Below the pieces are notes generated by a model, which saw only the letters and a list, made by a program, of their open reading frames with translations, was not told the DNA's origin and ran no database searches. The position numbers and the translations under genes are program-made. Below, piece by piece: positions 52,591-60,874 of a stretch of 64,000 nt of DNA (the first letter of the stretch is position 1; each line of letters starts with the position of its first letter). This DNA is from an uncultured Anaerolineae bacterium (GTDB lineage: Bacteria; Chloroflexota; Anaerolineae; J036; Brachytrichaceae), in NCBI GenBank assembly GCA_938028725.1, contig CALIMH010000004.1:62001-126000 (forward strand), given 5' to 3'.

Positions 52591-53013
52591 TCACTCGCCG
52601 ACGATTTTGATCAGCACGCGCTTGCGGCGCATGCCATCGAATTCGCCATAGAAGATTTGCTCCCACGGGCCAAAATCCAGCCTTCCATCGGTCACGGCCA
52701 CGACCACCTCGCGCCCCATGATTTGCCGCTTGAGATGGGCGTCGGCGTTGTCCTCGCCGGTGAGGTTGTGGCGATAGCGGGCGGGTCCGGGCACTTCTGG
52801 GGCGAGCTGCTCCAGCCACTGCTCAAAGTCATGGTGCAGCCCGCTCTCGTCATCATTGATGAAGACCGAACTGGTGATGTGCATGCTGTTGACGAGGCAA
52901 AGCCCCTCACGAATACCGCTCTCGCGCACCGCTTGCTCCACTTGAGGGGTGATGTTGATAAACGCCCGTCGGTGGGGCACGTTCATCCACAGCTCTTTGC
53001 GGTAGGACTTCAT
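52591..53013 (-). CDS. YjbQ/UPF0047 family protein
   Basis: A 140-residue protein of the YjbQ family, a small beta-barrel trimer. The conserved histidines and acidic residues are seen in [40 protein letters not shown] and [18 protein letters not shown]. Members can substitute for thiamine-phosphate synthase weakly, but the true role is unsettled. TATCCT ends 7 nt before the ATG. The downstream oxidoreductase gene starts 45 bp later and has its own -10 box. Confidence 0.9.
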   Translation of the reverse strand: MKSYRKELWMNVPHRRAFINITPQVEQAVRESGIREGLCLVNSMHITSSVFINDDESGLHHDFEQWLEQLAPEVPGPARYRHNLTGEDNADAHLKRQIMGREVVVAVTDGRLDFGPWEQIFYGEFDGMRRKRVLIKIVGE

Positions 53014-53020
53014 GGAGCTA

Positions 53021-53026
53021 AGGATA
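53021..53026 (-). promoter_or_regulatory. -10 box (TATCCT) 7 nt before ATG 53013
   Basis: TATCCT on the minus strand ends 7 nt before the YjbQ-family ATG. No Shine-Dalgarno sequence is present. Confidence 0.4.
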
Positions 53027-53184
53027 ACGCGGCCTGTCGATGGTCCGCTGACAGCAACGACGGCGTTGGCTGTGATTGCTCGACCGACAGCAAGCCAGTC
53101 ACCTCTAGACGGTGACGAAAATCGAACGCCCCAGCTGCGTGAGCAGGGCGTCCGTGGTCGAGTGGGAGATGACAGCGCAGAGCC

Positions 53185-53838
53185 TCAGTTAAGGTCAGCC
53201 AGAGGTTCACCGCTGGTGACGAACAGCGTGCGCTCAGCAATGTTGGTTGCGCGATCGCCAATGCGTTCCAGGCAGTGCGCAGCGTGTAAGAGCCAAATGC
53301 CTGCCTCGATCGGCGTGACGTTGCGGCTCATAGAGCTGAGCACATCGCTCAACATGCTGCTGTATAGGCTATCCAGCTTTGCGTCCTCTGCAAGCACTTG
53401 GCGGGCGGTTGCTGCGTCTGAGTTGAGAAAGGCTTGAACGCTTTGTTGCAGCATCTCGGTGGCAAGCCGTTCCATCTCCCCTAGGTTGAAGAGGCTGAAA
53501 TCTTGGACGGATTTCAGGATGCGACGGGTAGCCCGAGCGACACCTTTTGCGTAATCACCGCAGCGCTCCAACTCGGTTGCGATGATGCTGGCGGCGAGTA
53601 ACTCGCGCAGGTCCCGAGCAGCAGGCTGCTGGGTGGCGAGCGCAACAAGGCACGTGTTCTCTACCTGGTATCGCTTTATGTCGGCTGTTTTGTCCTGTTC
53701 GCGCACTGCGAAGGCCGCTTCGACGCTGCGGTGGCGCAGCGCGTCCAAAGCGGTGTGAGACTCTTGCAGCACGATATCGCACAGCTCAGCTATGCCGCTG
53801 CGCGCCTTTGCCAGCTCGCGGTCTAGAGCGTCTCGCAT
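53185..53838 (-). CDS. phoU: Phosphate transport system regulator PhoU
   Basis: A 217-residue protein made of two three-helix bundles, each with a PhoU metal-binding-type signature: VREQDKTADIKRYQVENTCL in the first half and LAEDAKLDSLYSSMLSDVL in the second. PhoU links the Pst phosphate importer to the PhoR kinase and limits uptake. No pst genes are adjacent. It has a strong AGGAGG site about 10 nt before the ATG, unlike the many genes here that lack one. It lies after the ferredoxin terminator. Confidence 0.93.
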   Translation of the reverse strand: MRDALDRELAKARSGIAELCDIVLQESHTALDALRHRSVEAAFAVREQDKTADIKRYQVENTCLVALATQQPAARDLRELLAASIIATELERCGDYAKGVARATRRILKSVQDFSLFNLGEMERLATEMLQQSVQAFLNSDAATARQVLAEDAKLDSLYSSMLSDVLSSMSRNVTPIEAGIWLLHAAHCLERIGDRATNIAERTLFVTSGEPLADLN

Positions 53839-53894
53839 GATTTGCTCACCTCCTATTTGGCCAGGGACGAACCAAGCCGCTTAAGTAAGTTAAA

Positions 53895-53932
53895 GAGGCG
53901 TCAAGCGCAAGCCTGACGCCTCAATCCTAAAC
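53895..53932 (-). terminator. Intrinsic terminator after ferredoxin gene
   Basis: GAGGCGTCA (53895-53903) and TGACGCCTC (53914-53922) form a perfect 9-bp stem with a 10-nt loop. On the minus strand it is followed by TTTAACTTACTT. It lies 29 nt past the ferredoxin stop and before the phoU ribosome site. Confidence 0.75.
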
Positions 53933-53951
53933 GATCGCGCGCGCGGCAGCG

Positions 53952-54326
53952 CTACATGTTGCGCGCCTGATAGCCTGGGCCTTGGGCGTAGAAATCAGCA
54001 TTGGCTTGGGCGGCGGTGTAGCCATCCACTCCTTGAGCCATGGTGAGATCGATCACTTCGCCGCCGGAAGCTGTCCAGCGCTCACCACGGAAAGGCTGCA
54101 CTTCCTGGCCGGCCTTCAGCTCGTACGAGCTAGGGATTTCATCGAGCGGGAAGATCGCTTCGTAGGGGCACTCAGGGACACACGCGCCGCAGTCAATGCA
54201 CGTGTTCGGGTCGATGAAGAACCAGGGCCACTCATTCTCCGGCTTACCGCCGACGATGCACTCCACTGGACACACATCCACGCAAGCGCCGTCACGCAAG
54301 CACAGGGCTGTAATTACGTGAGTCAT
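53952..54326 (-). CDS. Ferredoxin, 7Fe (3Fe-4S/4Fe-4S) type
   Basis: A 124-residue low-potential electron carrier. The first cluster motif is CLRDGACVDVCPVECIVGG (Cys spacing as in Thermus and Alicyclobacillus 7Fe ferredoxins, which carry a 3Fe-4S cluster), and the second is the classical CIDCGACVPECPYEAIF. The last ~50 residues are an extra acidic/polar domain without cysteines. It is cytoplasmic. It has its own promoter (TAGACA-17-TAATAT), an AAGGAG site and a terminator, so it is a well-defined monocistronic and probably highly expressed gene. Confidence 0.94.
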   Translation of the reverse strand: MTHVITALCLRDGACVDVCPVECIVGGKPENEWPWFFIDPNTCIDCGACVPECPYEAIFPLDEIPSSYELKAGQEVQPFRGERWTASGGEVIDLTMAQGVDGYTAAQANADFYAQGPGYQARNM

Positions 54327-54412
54327 TCTCGCTGTCTCCTTGTCAGTGGTAAATGGTTATGCTGAAGTGCGGTCAACCAAGCAACTTGACCTGAGTTAAT
54401 CCGCCGCAAAGA

Positions 54413-54441
54413 ATATTACCCCAGATTGTGCGCTTTGTCTA
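54413..54441 (-). promoter_or_regulatory. Ferredoxin promoter (TAGACA-17-TAATAT)
   Basis: On the minus strand TAGACA (54441-54436) and TAATAT (54418-54413) are exactly 17 nt apart. The leader is about 80 nt and ends in AAGGAG before the ATG. Confidence 0.65.
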
Positions 54442-54457
54442 GTGCAGGAGGGATGAT

Positions 54458-55072
54458 TTAAGACGCAAATCGGCGCGCCACGTCCTCCCAGTTCACCACA
54501 TTCCAGAAAGCCTTCAGGTAATCGGCACGGCGGTTTTGATACTTCAGGTAGTAGGCATGTTCCCAAACGTCCACGCCCAGGATCGGCTTCAGCCCGCCAT
54601 ACTCTGCCATCATCGGGTTGTCCTGGTTCGGCGTGGACATGACGGCCAGCTTGCCGTCTTTGCCGACCACCAGCCAGGCCCATCCGGAGCCAAAGCGCCC
54701 CAGCCCTGCTTTCTCGAAGGCGTCCTTAAAGGCCTCCATAGAGCCGAAGGCGGCCACGATTGCATCGTACAGCGGCCCGCTGGTCGGCTCCGACACGCCC
54801 ACCTTGAGCTGTTCCCAGAACATGGTGTGGTTGATGTGGCCACCGCCGTTGTTGCGCACTGCTGTGCGAACCGATTCCGGCACTGCGTCCAGGTTCTTGA
54901 TCAGTTCTTCGACCGGCTTCGCTGCCAGCTCTGGCAAGTCTTTCAGCGCGTTGTTCAGGTTGGTGACGTATGCGCCGTGGTGTTTGTCGTGATGAATTTG
55001 CATGGTGGTCGTGTCAATGTATGGCTCTAGCGCATCATAAGGGTAGGGCAGTGGGGGAAGTTCGTAAGCCAT
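54458..55072 (-). CDS. sodA: Superoxide dismutase, Mn type
   Basis: A 204-residue Fe/Mn-family superoxide dismutase. Metal ligands are in [33 protein letters not shown] and [19 protein letters not shown] (one His each from the first two, Asp and His from the last). The [10 protein letters not shown] segment and the Gln in PNQDNPM point to the Mn subgroup. That fits the metal importer at 8.8-12.6 kb, though cambialistic use of Fe is possible. ATG 55072 lies 8 nt after AAAGGAG; the GTG at 55081 touches that site and is rejected. Confidence 0.95.
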   Translation of the reverse strand: MAYELPPLPYPYDALEPYIDTTTMQIHHDKHHGAYVTNLNNALKDLPELAAKPVEELIKNLDAVPESVRTAVRNNGGGHINHTMFWEQLKVGVSEPTSGPLYDAIVAAFGSMEAFKDAFEKAGLGRFGSGWAWLVVGKDGKLAVMSTPNQDNPMMAEYGGLKPILGVDVWEHAYYLKYQNRRADYLKAFWNVVNWEDVARRFAS

Positions 55073-55217
55073 GGTTGCCACTCCTTTCTACTTCAAAGTC
55101 GCCAGCATTATAAGTTTGCAGGTGCCCCGATGGACGGTCGGCTCAGCGGGTGCTTACCCCAACGCAGCCACTAGTTTCTGAGACCGCTTCAGCAGCTTGC
55201 GCAGGTTGGCAGAGGCA

Positions 55218-55335
55218 AACAAAAAGAAGAGCGCTGCTCATTCGACGGGCTCACTCTCTTATCTGTGTGGGAGTGTCTCCTGTTAATCTCCCCAAAATCC
55301 AGCTTCGGAGCCTGCAGTAGCAGCGCCTTCTTTCT
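55218..55335 (-). ncRNA. Candidate structured small RNA (6S-like rod, identity unknown)
   Basis: A transcript of about 118 nt is predicted from a good promoter just upstream. Its first bases (55333-55319) pair with 55238-55223 as a 15-bp stem with one bulged base, and the 3' arm runs straight into TTTTTG, so the closing stem doubles as an intrinsic terminator. Inside, GGCUC (55312-55308) pairs with GAGCC (55252-55248), and a GGGAG/CUCCC hairpin lies further in. The result is an elongated rod with internal bubbles. This recalls 6S RNA but is shorter, and I see no diagnostic sequence. It ends about 145 nt before sodA, so a leader role is also possible. Confidence 0.5.
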
Positions 55336-55341
55336 GCTTCT

Positions 55342-55370
55342 ACTATGCACCCATTTGGGATTTTTGTCAA
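55342..55370 (-). promoter_or_regulatory. Promoter of the candidate small RNA (TTGACA-17-CATAGT)
   Basis: A consensus TTGACA (55370-55365) is spaced 17 nt from CATAGT (55347-55342) on the minus strand, inside the last codons of the acetyltransferase gene. Start would be near 55335, just before the 5' arm of the long stem. Confidence 0.6.
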
Positions 55371-56314
55371 GTCGCGTGGTGTGATTGGGTGTGCGCTGCA
55401 TTGTGCAGCGGCTTGAGCATGATCACGCGCTCGCGCAGCACAGGCTGAAATCCGATCGCGCGCCAGCGGCTGATGGAGGCGCGCAGGTGTCCGCTGCTGC
55501 CCAACTCCACGTCGAGCCGGTGGGGGATTGTGCTTTGGGCGTCAATCAGCGCCTTGAAGGCGAGCATCTCGTCGTCGGTGTTCCAGATGGTGGGCTCAAG
55601 CCACAGGCTTATCACTTGCTCATCGGTTGTGGTGTGCACGTGCCCCAAGCCCACCTCGCGCCTGTGAGCAAGCAGGCGGTAAAACGTGCCCTCGTGCAGT
55701 GGTCGCGGTGTCCAAAAGCTGAGATCGCGTTCTACGAGAGGGGCACACCAAGCGTCGCCGAGTTGGATGTTGCGTTGGAGCCAGCGCATCAGCCGCTCCT
55801 CGATCTCCGCTCGTTCATTGAGCGGCAGGGCGAGCATGTGCGTATGGGGCAACGGCAGCGCTCCTCTATGTTCGCGTCGGAGGAACTGAGGGCGATAGCG
55901 GCGATAGCCGTGGCCGAGCGCAAATCGCACTGCGGCGTGGAGGCTCGATGCCACCTGAAACCACATCCAGCTCAATCCCTTTTGGCTCACAAGGCGCTCT
56001 GCTGCTTCAAGCATGGTGTGGGCTAAGCCGCGATGCCGCATGTCTGGTGTGACTGCTAGGGCGATCAGCCGCGCGCCTAATTCGCCGCGCTGCAGCACCA
56101 TGAGGCCGGCTGGCTCAAGATTCATCAAGCACACCCAAACTGAACCCAGGCTGGGTAACACGCCGATCGCCAGCGCCTCGCAGCCCAGTGGGCGCGAGGC
56201 CCATTCTGCCAGGCGATCATCCAACGCGCCGATCTCCTCTGGGGTCAGCATACGCAACACGCGGCGCAGATCGCTGGCCCTGGCAGGCACTATCTGCGCT
56301 CCGAGCGTGCCCAT
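55367..56314 (-). CDS. GNAT family acetyltransferase, possibly double domain
   Basis: A 315-residue protein. Residues 5-150 form a GNAT acetyltransferase with the acetyl-CoA loop in LIALAVTPDMRHRGLAHTML and the following SSLHAAVRFALGHGYRRYRP. The C-terminal ~150 residues look like a second, degenerate GNAT half (HLRASISRWRAIGFQPVLRE at its end is a typical GNAT motif B). The substrate is unknown. I choose ATG 56314; the frame extends to a TTG at 56389 without family-like sequence. Confidence 0.78.
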   Translation of the reverse strand: MGTLGAQIVPARASDLRRVLRMLTPEEIGALDDRLAEWASRPLGCEALAIGVLPSLGSVWVCLMNLEPAGLMVLQRGELGARLIALAVTPDMRHRGLAHTMLEAAERLVSQKGLSWMWFQVASSLHAAVRFALGHGYRRYRPQFLRREHRGALPLPHTHMLALPLNERAEIEERLMRWLQRNIQLGDAWCAPLVERDLSFWTPRPLHEGTFYRLLAHRREVGLGHVHTTTDEQVISLWLEPTIWNTDDEMLAFKALIDAQSTIPHRLDVELGSSGHLRASISRWRAIGFQPVLRERVIMLKPLHNAAHTQSHHAT

Positions 56315-56409
56315 GTCGGCGTGGTTACCTGCTGTGCTGGCTGAATAAAGCACAACGCCCCAGGTCTGCGACCGGGGCGATGGCTGCAACCAGGAGACAC
56401 GCTAACAGC

Positions 56410-56853
56410 TCAACGGGTGGCTTCTTTGGCACTATCGTATTTGGTGGGGCACTGCAGGAGCAGCGAATCGGGCGTGTTGGCAGCGTAGAACTTGCCGTCC
56501 TCGCTGAGCCGGCCGGTGACAATGGCGCTAGCTTCGTGGACTAGGGTGTCGGGCTTCGCGCCGAAATACACCACGCGCACGCGCGGCGCCTCGGTGTGGT
56601 TGAGCAAGTGTTCGCGGTCGTTCACTACGTCGAACTCCAGCCTCAAGCTCTGTGCGTCGTAGCGGATGCTGTCGCCTACTACTAGGCCGATCAACTTGAA
56701 GGAGCGGTCGCTGGAAGCCTCGCCGCGCTGTTGCTTCGCAAGCAAGTCGTTCACTCGAACCTCCATGCTGCTGTTGCCCATGATGGCAAAGGTGATCACC
56801 GCTGCTATGGACGCCACAATCAGCCCCACGCCGATCAGAAACTTTGGCTTCAT
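56410..56853 (-). CDS. ccmE: Cytochrome c maturation haem chaperone CcmE, CxxxY type
   Basis: A 147-residue membrane-anchored haem chaperone. One N-terminal helix (about 4-25) is followed by an OB-fold domain with FKLIGLVVGDSIRYDA, RVRVVYFGAKPDTLVHEASA and the end GKFYAANTPDSLLLQCPTKY. In most bacteria haem is bound covalently by His in an HxxxY motif; here it is Cys (C135-PTK-Y139), the variant reported for some sulfate reducers and archaea. No ccmA, B, C or F is adjacent. AGGAGGGAGG precedes the ATG. It would serve cytochromes c such as the DsbB fusion. Confidence 0.88.
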   Translation of the reverse strand: MKPKFLIGVGLIVASIAAVITFAIMGNSSMEVRVNDLLAKQQRGEASSDRSFKLIGLVVGDSIRYDAQSLRLEFDVVNDREHLLNHTEAPRVRVVYFGAKPDTLVHEASAIVTGRLSEDGKFYAANTPDSLLLQCPTKYDSAKEATR

Positions 56854-56891
56854 CTGCTCTTCCTCCTCCCTCCTATTCTAGTGAATCCGGC

Positions 56892-57821
56892 TTAGGCGAG
56901 TGTAAGCTGGGCTGCGCCAGCAGCGAGCAGCGCTTTGCTGATGTGGGCAGCCTGCGCAGCATCAGCGGCAAGCGCCACCATGTTGCCGCCGCGCCCTCCG
57001 CCGCTCATCTTCGCGCCAAGCGCGCCGGCTGCGCGTGCTGCTGCGCACAAACGGTCTAGCTCCATGCAGGAGACGCCCAGCTCTTGGAGCAGCGCGTGAT
57101 TAGCGTTCATGGCTTCCCCCAGGCGCGGCAAGTCGTCTTGCAGGAGCGCTTCGCGCGCCGCATAGACCAGCGCCCCTATGCGTGCGAAGATGGATTCGTA
57201 GCGCTGTGGGTCGCGCTGCCAACCGGCGCGCACGTCGCCCACTGTCACGCGAGTGGGTGTTGTGAAGCCCACGCTAGCGATCACCAGGTGAAGGCGCGTG
57301 CGGGTCTCTGGAAGTATCACAGGTGGCTGACCTTTGACGAACCAGACCGGCTGCTCCCACGCGATGACGGTGTTGTCCACACCGCTGGGCGTGCCGTGAT
57401 ATATCTTCTCCACCTCGAAAGCGAGCGCGCTGGCTGCTTCGGCCGGGAGTGTCAGGCCGTGCCAAGCGGCGATGGTGCGCGCGATGGCCACCGACACTGC
57501 TGCGCCGCTGCCTAAATTGGCGCCTATGGGGATGTGTGAGCGCACGACGATGCGCGCGTGTGGGATTGGCTTGCCCAAGTGCGCCAGCGTCAAGCGCACA
57601 ATGAGCGCGAGAGGGTGTTGCGGCTCATTCACCACATCCACCTGCTCGCCCACATCCGGCGCCTCGACCCACAGAGGGCGAGTGGCCGGACTCATCTGCG
57701 CCACAGCGCGTAGGTTCATCAACGGCAGCGCAATAGCCGGCTGGCCATACACAACGGCATGTTCGCCGCACAGGATGATCTTGGCCGGCGCGCTCTGCTC
57801 GATCACGGCGGGGCTTTGCAA
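56892..57821 (-). CDS. mvk: Mevalonate kinase
   Basis: A 309-residue GHMP kinase that phosphorylates mevalonate in isoprenoid synthesis. Motif 1 is SAPAKIILCGEHAVVYGQPA, motif 2 the phosphate loop IPIGANLGSGAAVSVA, the catalytic region YHGTPSGVDNTV, and motif 3 GAKMSGGGRGGNMVAL. A mevalonate pathway is known in several Chloroflexota. No ATG is in frame at the 5' end: the start is TTG 57821, with TACGAT 9 nt upstream, or GTG 57806. Other pathway genes are not in the window. Confidence 0.93.
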   Translation of the reverse strand: MQSPAVIEQSAPAKIILCGEHAVVYGQPAIALPLMNLRAVAQMSPATRPLWVEAPDVGEQVDVVNEPQHPLALIVRLTLAHLGKPIPHARIVVRSHIPIGANLGSGAAVSVAIARTIAAWHGLTLPAEAASALAFEVEKIYHGTPSGVDNTVIAWEQPVWFVKGQPPVILPETRTRLHLVIASVGFTTPTRVTVGDVRAGWQRDPQRYESIFARIGALVYAAREALLQDDLPRLGEAMNANHALLQELGVSCMELDRLCAAARAAGALGAKMSGGGRGGNMVALAADAAQAAHISKALLAAGAAQLTLA

Positions 57822-57927
57822 CGTCCACCAATCGTACTGCAGCGCACGGGTTGGGTCTCCTGTGCGTTAACCTGAACCAGGCGGCACCGCTTCACGATAG
57901 GCTGCAGGTGCGATCTGGTGGTTGTGC

Positions 57928-57956
57928 TTGACGCCTGGTGCTATCTGGCATATAGT
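57928..57956 (+). promoter_or_regulatory. ssb promoter (TTGACG-17-TATAGT)
   Basis: TTGACG (57928-57933) and TATAGT (57951-57956) are separated by exactly 17 nt, about 60 nt before the ssb ATG, which has an AGGAGG site. Confidence 0.7.
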
Positions 57957-58017
57957 CTTTTGTTAAGTGAGTCCTAGCTCATACGCTAGCACACTCGCCA
58001 GAAACGAGGAGGTTGCG

Positions 58018-58455
58018 ATGTATCACATCATCATTATTGTCGGGCGCTTGGGTCGTGATCCAGAAATGCGCTTCACACCAAGTGGCGAAGCTGTGACGAC
58101 AATCAGCGTCGCCACTGACCGCGCCTGGAATGACAAAAATGGCCAGTTGCACCGCGAGACCACATGGTTTCGCGTATCTGTCTTCGGCAAAACGGCTGAG
58201 AACGTGAATCAGTATCTCAGCAAAGGCCGGATGGTGTTAGTAGAAGGGCGACTTGTCGTGGACCCGAAGACGGGCGGTCCACGGGTGTATCAGCGTCAAG
58301 ATGGCTCATGTGGGGCGAGCTTTGAAGTGGTGGCGAACAACATCCGCTTCCTCAGCGCTCGAAGCGACGGTGAGGGTTCTGCAAGCGCAGAGGCGGCTAC
58401 ATCGGTAACTGCGGATTCCGAAGAAGGGATCCCCTTCGACGAGGGCCAGATGTAA
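58018..58455 (+). CDS. ssb: Single-stranded DNA-binding protein
   Basis: A 145-residue OB-fold protein covering single-stranded DNA in replication and repair. Residues 1-112 are the DNA-binding domain: IIIVGRLGRDPEMRFTPSGE, TTWFRVSVFGKTAENVNQYL and GRMVLVEGRLVVDPKTGGPR. The C-terminal tail is acidic, but its IPF-like element (EEGIPFDEGQM) is not at the very end as in typical SSB, where the last residues bind partners. ATG 58018 has AGGAGG 6 nt upstream. Confidence 0.95.
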   Translation: MYHIIIIVGRLGRDPEMRFTPSGEAVTTISVATDRAWNDKNGQLHRETTWFRVSVFGKTAENVNQYLSKGRMVLVEGRLVVDPKTGGPRVYQRQDGSCGASFEVVANNIRFLSARSDGEGSASAEAATSVTADSEEGIPFDEGQM

Positions 58456-58515
58456 CCGAGGCGGATGCTCGGCAGCACGCGGTTGGTAAAGCACGCAGCT
58501 GGCGGGCTTGTCAGC

Positions 58516-58521
58516 TAGACT
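58516..58521 (+). promoter_or_regulatory. -10 box (TAGACT) 7 nt before ATG 58529
   Basis: TAGACT ends 7 nt before the DUF3467 ATG. There is no Shine-Dalgarno sequence, which suggests a leaderless transcript. Confidence 0.5.
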
Positions 58522-58528
58522 TGAGTCC

Positions 58529-58855
58529 ATGAGCCAGTCTCCGCACCCCGCCATGCCCATCCAGCCGTCTGGAGAGCTAAAGATTGAGCTGCCGGCTAGC
58601 CTCGATGCCTACTACGCCAACTTCGTGATCATCCAGCACAGCCCTTCCGAGTTTGTGTTGGACTTTGCCCGCGTGCTGCCCAACATGCCCTCTGTGCGCG
58701 TGGGGGCGCGCATTTTATGCACCCCCATGCACGCTAAGCTGCTGCTGCGCGCGCTGCAGGAGAACATCGAGCGCTACGAAGCGCAGTTTGGACCGATTTA
58801 CGTGCCGCAACAGGGTGACGCTTTGGCTGGACAGCTCTTCGGCAAGGTGAGTTGA
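58529..58855 (+). CDS. DUF3467 domain protein
   Basis: A 108-residue protein matching DUF3467 by its strand-helix pattern: YANFVIIQHSPSEFVLDFAR, then VGARILCTPMHAKLLLRALQ and ENIERYEAQFG. The family is small, widespread and without known function; its immunoglobulin-like or beta-rich half and terminal helix suggest a binding protein. An ATG start at 58529 fits the -10 box. The convergent carboxyltransferase gene ends 24 bp beyond. Confidence 0.85.
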   Translation: MSQSPHPAMPIQPSGELKIELPASLDAYYANFVIIQHSPSEFVLDFARVLPNMPSVRVGARILCTPMHAKLLLRALQENIERYEAQFGPIYVPQQGDALAGQLFGKVS

Positions 58856-58879
58856 AGCGCTGTCCAGCCAACGCAGCGC

Positions 58880-60436
58880 TCACAGTGGGATGTTGCCGTG
58901 CTTGCGTGGTGGGTTGCTATCGCGCTTGTTGCGCAGCATTTGCAAGGCGTTGATCAGGCGAGGGCGTGTCTCTTGGGGTTCGATGATGTCGTCAATAAAG
59001 CCGTACCGCGCTGCCACCCAGGGATTGGTGACCTCCTCTTGGTAACGCGCGATAAGCTCGGCGCGCTTGGCATTGGGATCCTCGGCTGCGGATAGCTCAC
59101 GGCGGTGGATGATGTTCACTGCGCCTTCTGCGCCCATCACCGCCAGCTCTGCACTGGGCCAAGCCAGCACCAAATCACCGCGTGTGGCGCGCGGGCTGAG
59201 CACGCAGTAGGCGCCGCCATATGCCTTGCGCGTGATCACGCACACCTTCGGGACGGTAGCTTCGCAATAGGCGTAAAGGAGCTTAGCGCCGCTGCGGATA
59301 ATGCCGCCGTGCTCCTGGCTGACACCAGGCAGAAAGCCGGGCACATCCTCAAAGGTGACTAGGGGGATGTTGAAGCAATCACAAAAGCGCACGAACCGAG
59401 CTGCCTTTTCGCTAGCGTTGATGTCTAACACGCCGGCTAAAACGGCTGGCTGGTTGGCCACGATGCCCACCGCCTGGCCGCCCAAGCGCGCGAAACCAAC
59501 GATGATGTTGGTGGCGTAGTGCTCTTGCACCTCGAGGAACTGGCCGTCGTCCACCACCCGCCGGATCACGTCTTTCATGTCGTAGGGCTTGTTGGGGTTA
59601 TCCGGCACGATGTGATTGAGCGCCTCGTCTGTGCGCAAGGGATCGTCCTTGGTCTTCTTGAAGGGAGGCTCTTCCATGTTGTTGTTGGGCAGGTAGCTCA
59701 ACAACTGTCGGATCAAGTAGAGGCAGTCGCCCTCACTATCCGAGGCGAAGTGGGCCACGCCGCTGATGGTGTTGTGCACCATCGCCCCGCCGAGCTGCTC
59801 GAACGTCACATCCTCGTGCGTCACTGCTTTCACCACGTCGGGGCCGGTGAGGAACATGTAGCTGGTGTTCTTCACCATAAAGATGAAGTCGGTGAGGGCG
59901 GGTGAGTACACTGCGCCACCCGCACAAGGCCCCATGATGACGCTGATCTGGGGGATCACGCCGCTGGCCAGCGTGTTGCGCAGGAAAATCTCGCTGTAAC
60001 CGACCAGCGACGCCAGACCCTCCTGGATACGCGCGCCGCCGCTGTCGTTGATGCCGATGATCGGCGCGCCGTTCTTTAGCGCCATCTCCTGCACTTTCAC
60101 GATCTTGCTGGCGTGCGCCGCGCCTAAGCTGCCACCCATGATGGTGAAGTCCTGCGAATACACGTACACGAGCCGGCCCTCGAGCGTGCCCCAGCCGGTG
60201 ATGACGCCATCGGTCAGCGTGCGCTCATTCGTCCCCAGGCCGTTGCTGCGGCTGGTGACAAAGGCATCGATCTCGTGGAACGAGCCGGGGTCAAGCAGCA
60301 AATCCAGTCGCTCGCGGGCGGTTAGTTTGCCCTTGGCGCGCTGTTGTTGGATTCTCTCATCACCGCCACCCTGCTTGCTGAGGGCGCGCATCGTGTGCAG
60401 TTTCTGAATGCGGGGGTCGAGCGATTTATCCGTCAT
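58880..60436 (-). CDS. Acyl-CoA carboxylase carboxyltransferase subunit (PccB-like)
   Basis: A 518-residue biotin-dependent carboxyltransferase, with N- and C-terminal crotonase-fold halves. [19 protein letters not shown], the first oxyanion region [31 protein letters not shown] and the second-half [20 protein letters not shown] and [11 protein letters not shown] are typical of propionyl/acetyl-CoA carboxylase beta chains. It passes CO2 from carboxybiotin to an acyl-CoA. The biotin carboxylase and carrier subunits are not adjacent. The methylmalonyl-CoA decarboxylase alpha subunit is a close relative that cannot be fully excluded. Confidence 0.93.
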   Translation of the reverse strand: MTDKSLDPRIQKLHTMRALSKQGGGDERIQQQRAKGKLTARERLDLLLDPGSFHEIDAFVTSRSNGLGTNERTLTDGVITGWGTLEGRLVYVYSQDFTIMGGSLGAAHASKIVKVQEMALKNGAPIIGINDSGGARIQEGLASLVGYSEIFLRNTLASGVIPQISVIMGPCAGGAVYSPALTDFIFMVKNTSYMFLTGPDVVKAVTHEDVTFEQLGGAMVHNTISGVAHFASDSEGDCLYLIRQLLSYLPNNNMEEPPFKKTKDDPLRTDEALNHIVPDNPNKPYDMKDVIRRVVDDGQFLEVQEHYATNIIVGFARLGGQAVGIVANQPAVLAGVLDINASEKAARFVRFCDCFNIPLVTFEDVPGFLPGVSQEHGGIIRSGAKLLYAYCEATVPKVCVITRKAYGGAYCVLSPRATRGDLVLAWPSAELAVMGAEGAVNIIHRRELSAAEDPNAKRAELIARYQEEVTNPWVAARYGFIDDIIEPQETRPRLINALQMLRNKRDSNPPRKHGNIPL

Positions 60437-60457
60437 GGATTTGACGAGGGAATTGAA

Positions 60458-60874
60458 TCAAGGGTTGTGAACAACGTTTGTCGCGCGTTTGACGTGTTGT
60501 GGGCGCTGGAGGGTGGCCAAGGCCAACAAGGCCAAGGTCATTGCAACGCTGAATGTGACCTCCAGTGATAAGCGGGCCATGCTCTCGGTGTCTCGGGTCA
60601 GCAGCAAGCGGTTCAACCACCGATGGGCTTGGTATGTCATGGCAACTCCGATGGTAACATGCCCGGCCCAAGGCCGGGCGCGCGCCACGCCCCAACATGC
60701 TATCGCATAGCCAAGCGCCCATAGCGCGCTGCACGCAAACAAGTATCGGAGCAGCGCAGCAGTCTCCACCAGGTCAGAGCTCAGCCAGCCTGCAGTGCTG
60801 ATGGCGCGCAGGGTGTTAGAGGCTGCAAGCAGCAGCAACAGTGCGCTGAGTAGCACACGGCTCAAGCGTCTCAT
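60458..60874 (-). CDS. Four-helix membrane protein, unknown function
   Basis: Not recognised. A 138-residue protein with four hydrophobic segments: LSRVLLSALLLLLAASNTLR, LLRYLFACSALWALGYAIAC, WAGHVTIGVAMTYQAHRW and SLEVTFSVAMTLALLALATL. Several Arg and Trp residues lie in the loops. ATG 60874 overlaps the stop of the FAD oxidoreductase gene (ATGA), so it is translated together with that gene and bcp. This coupling is the only hint to a role. Confidence 0.75.
   Translation of the reverse strand: MRRLSRVLLSALLLLLAASNTLRAISTAGWLSSDLVETAALLRYLFACSALWALGYAIACWGVARARPWAGHVTIGVAMTYQAHRWLNRLLLTRDTESMARLSLEVTFSVAMTLALLALATLQRPQHVKRATNVVHNP

Noticed and set aside
53014-53184. Possible RNA or small gene between the YjbQ-family gene and phoU
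   Set aside because: No strong hairpin with a T-run and no coding-like frame were found; only the YjbQ -10 box at its edge is convincing.
55189-55401. 70-codon frame on the minus strand
   Set aside because: It crosses the promoter and the structured RNA, has no ribosome site and no recognisable protein feature.
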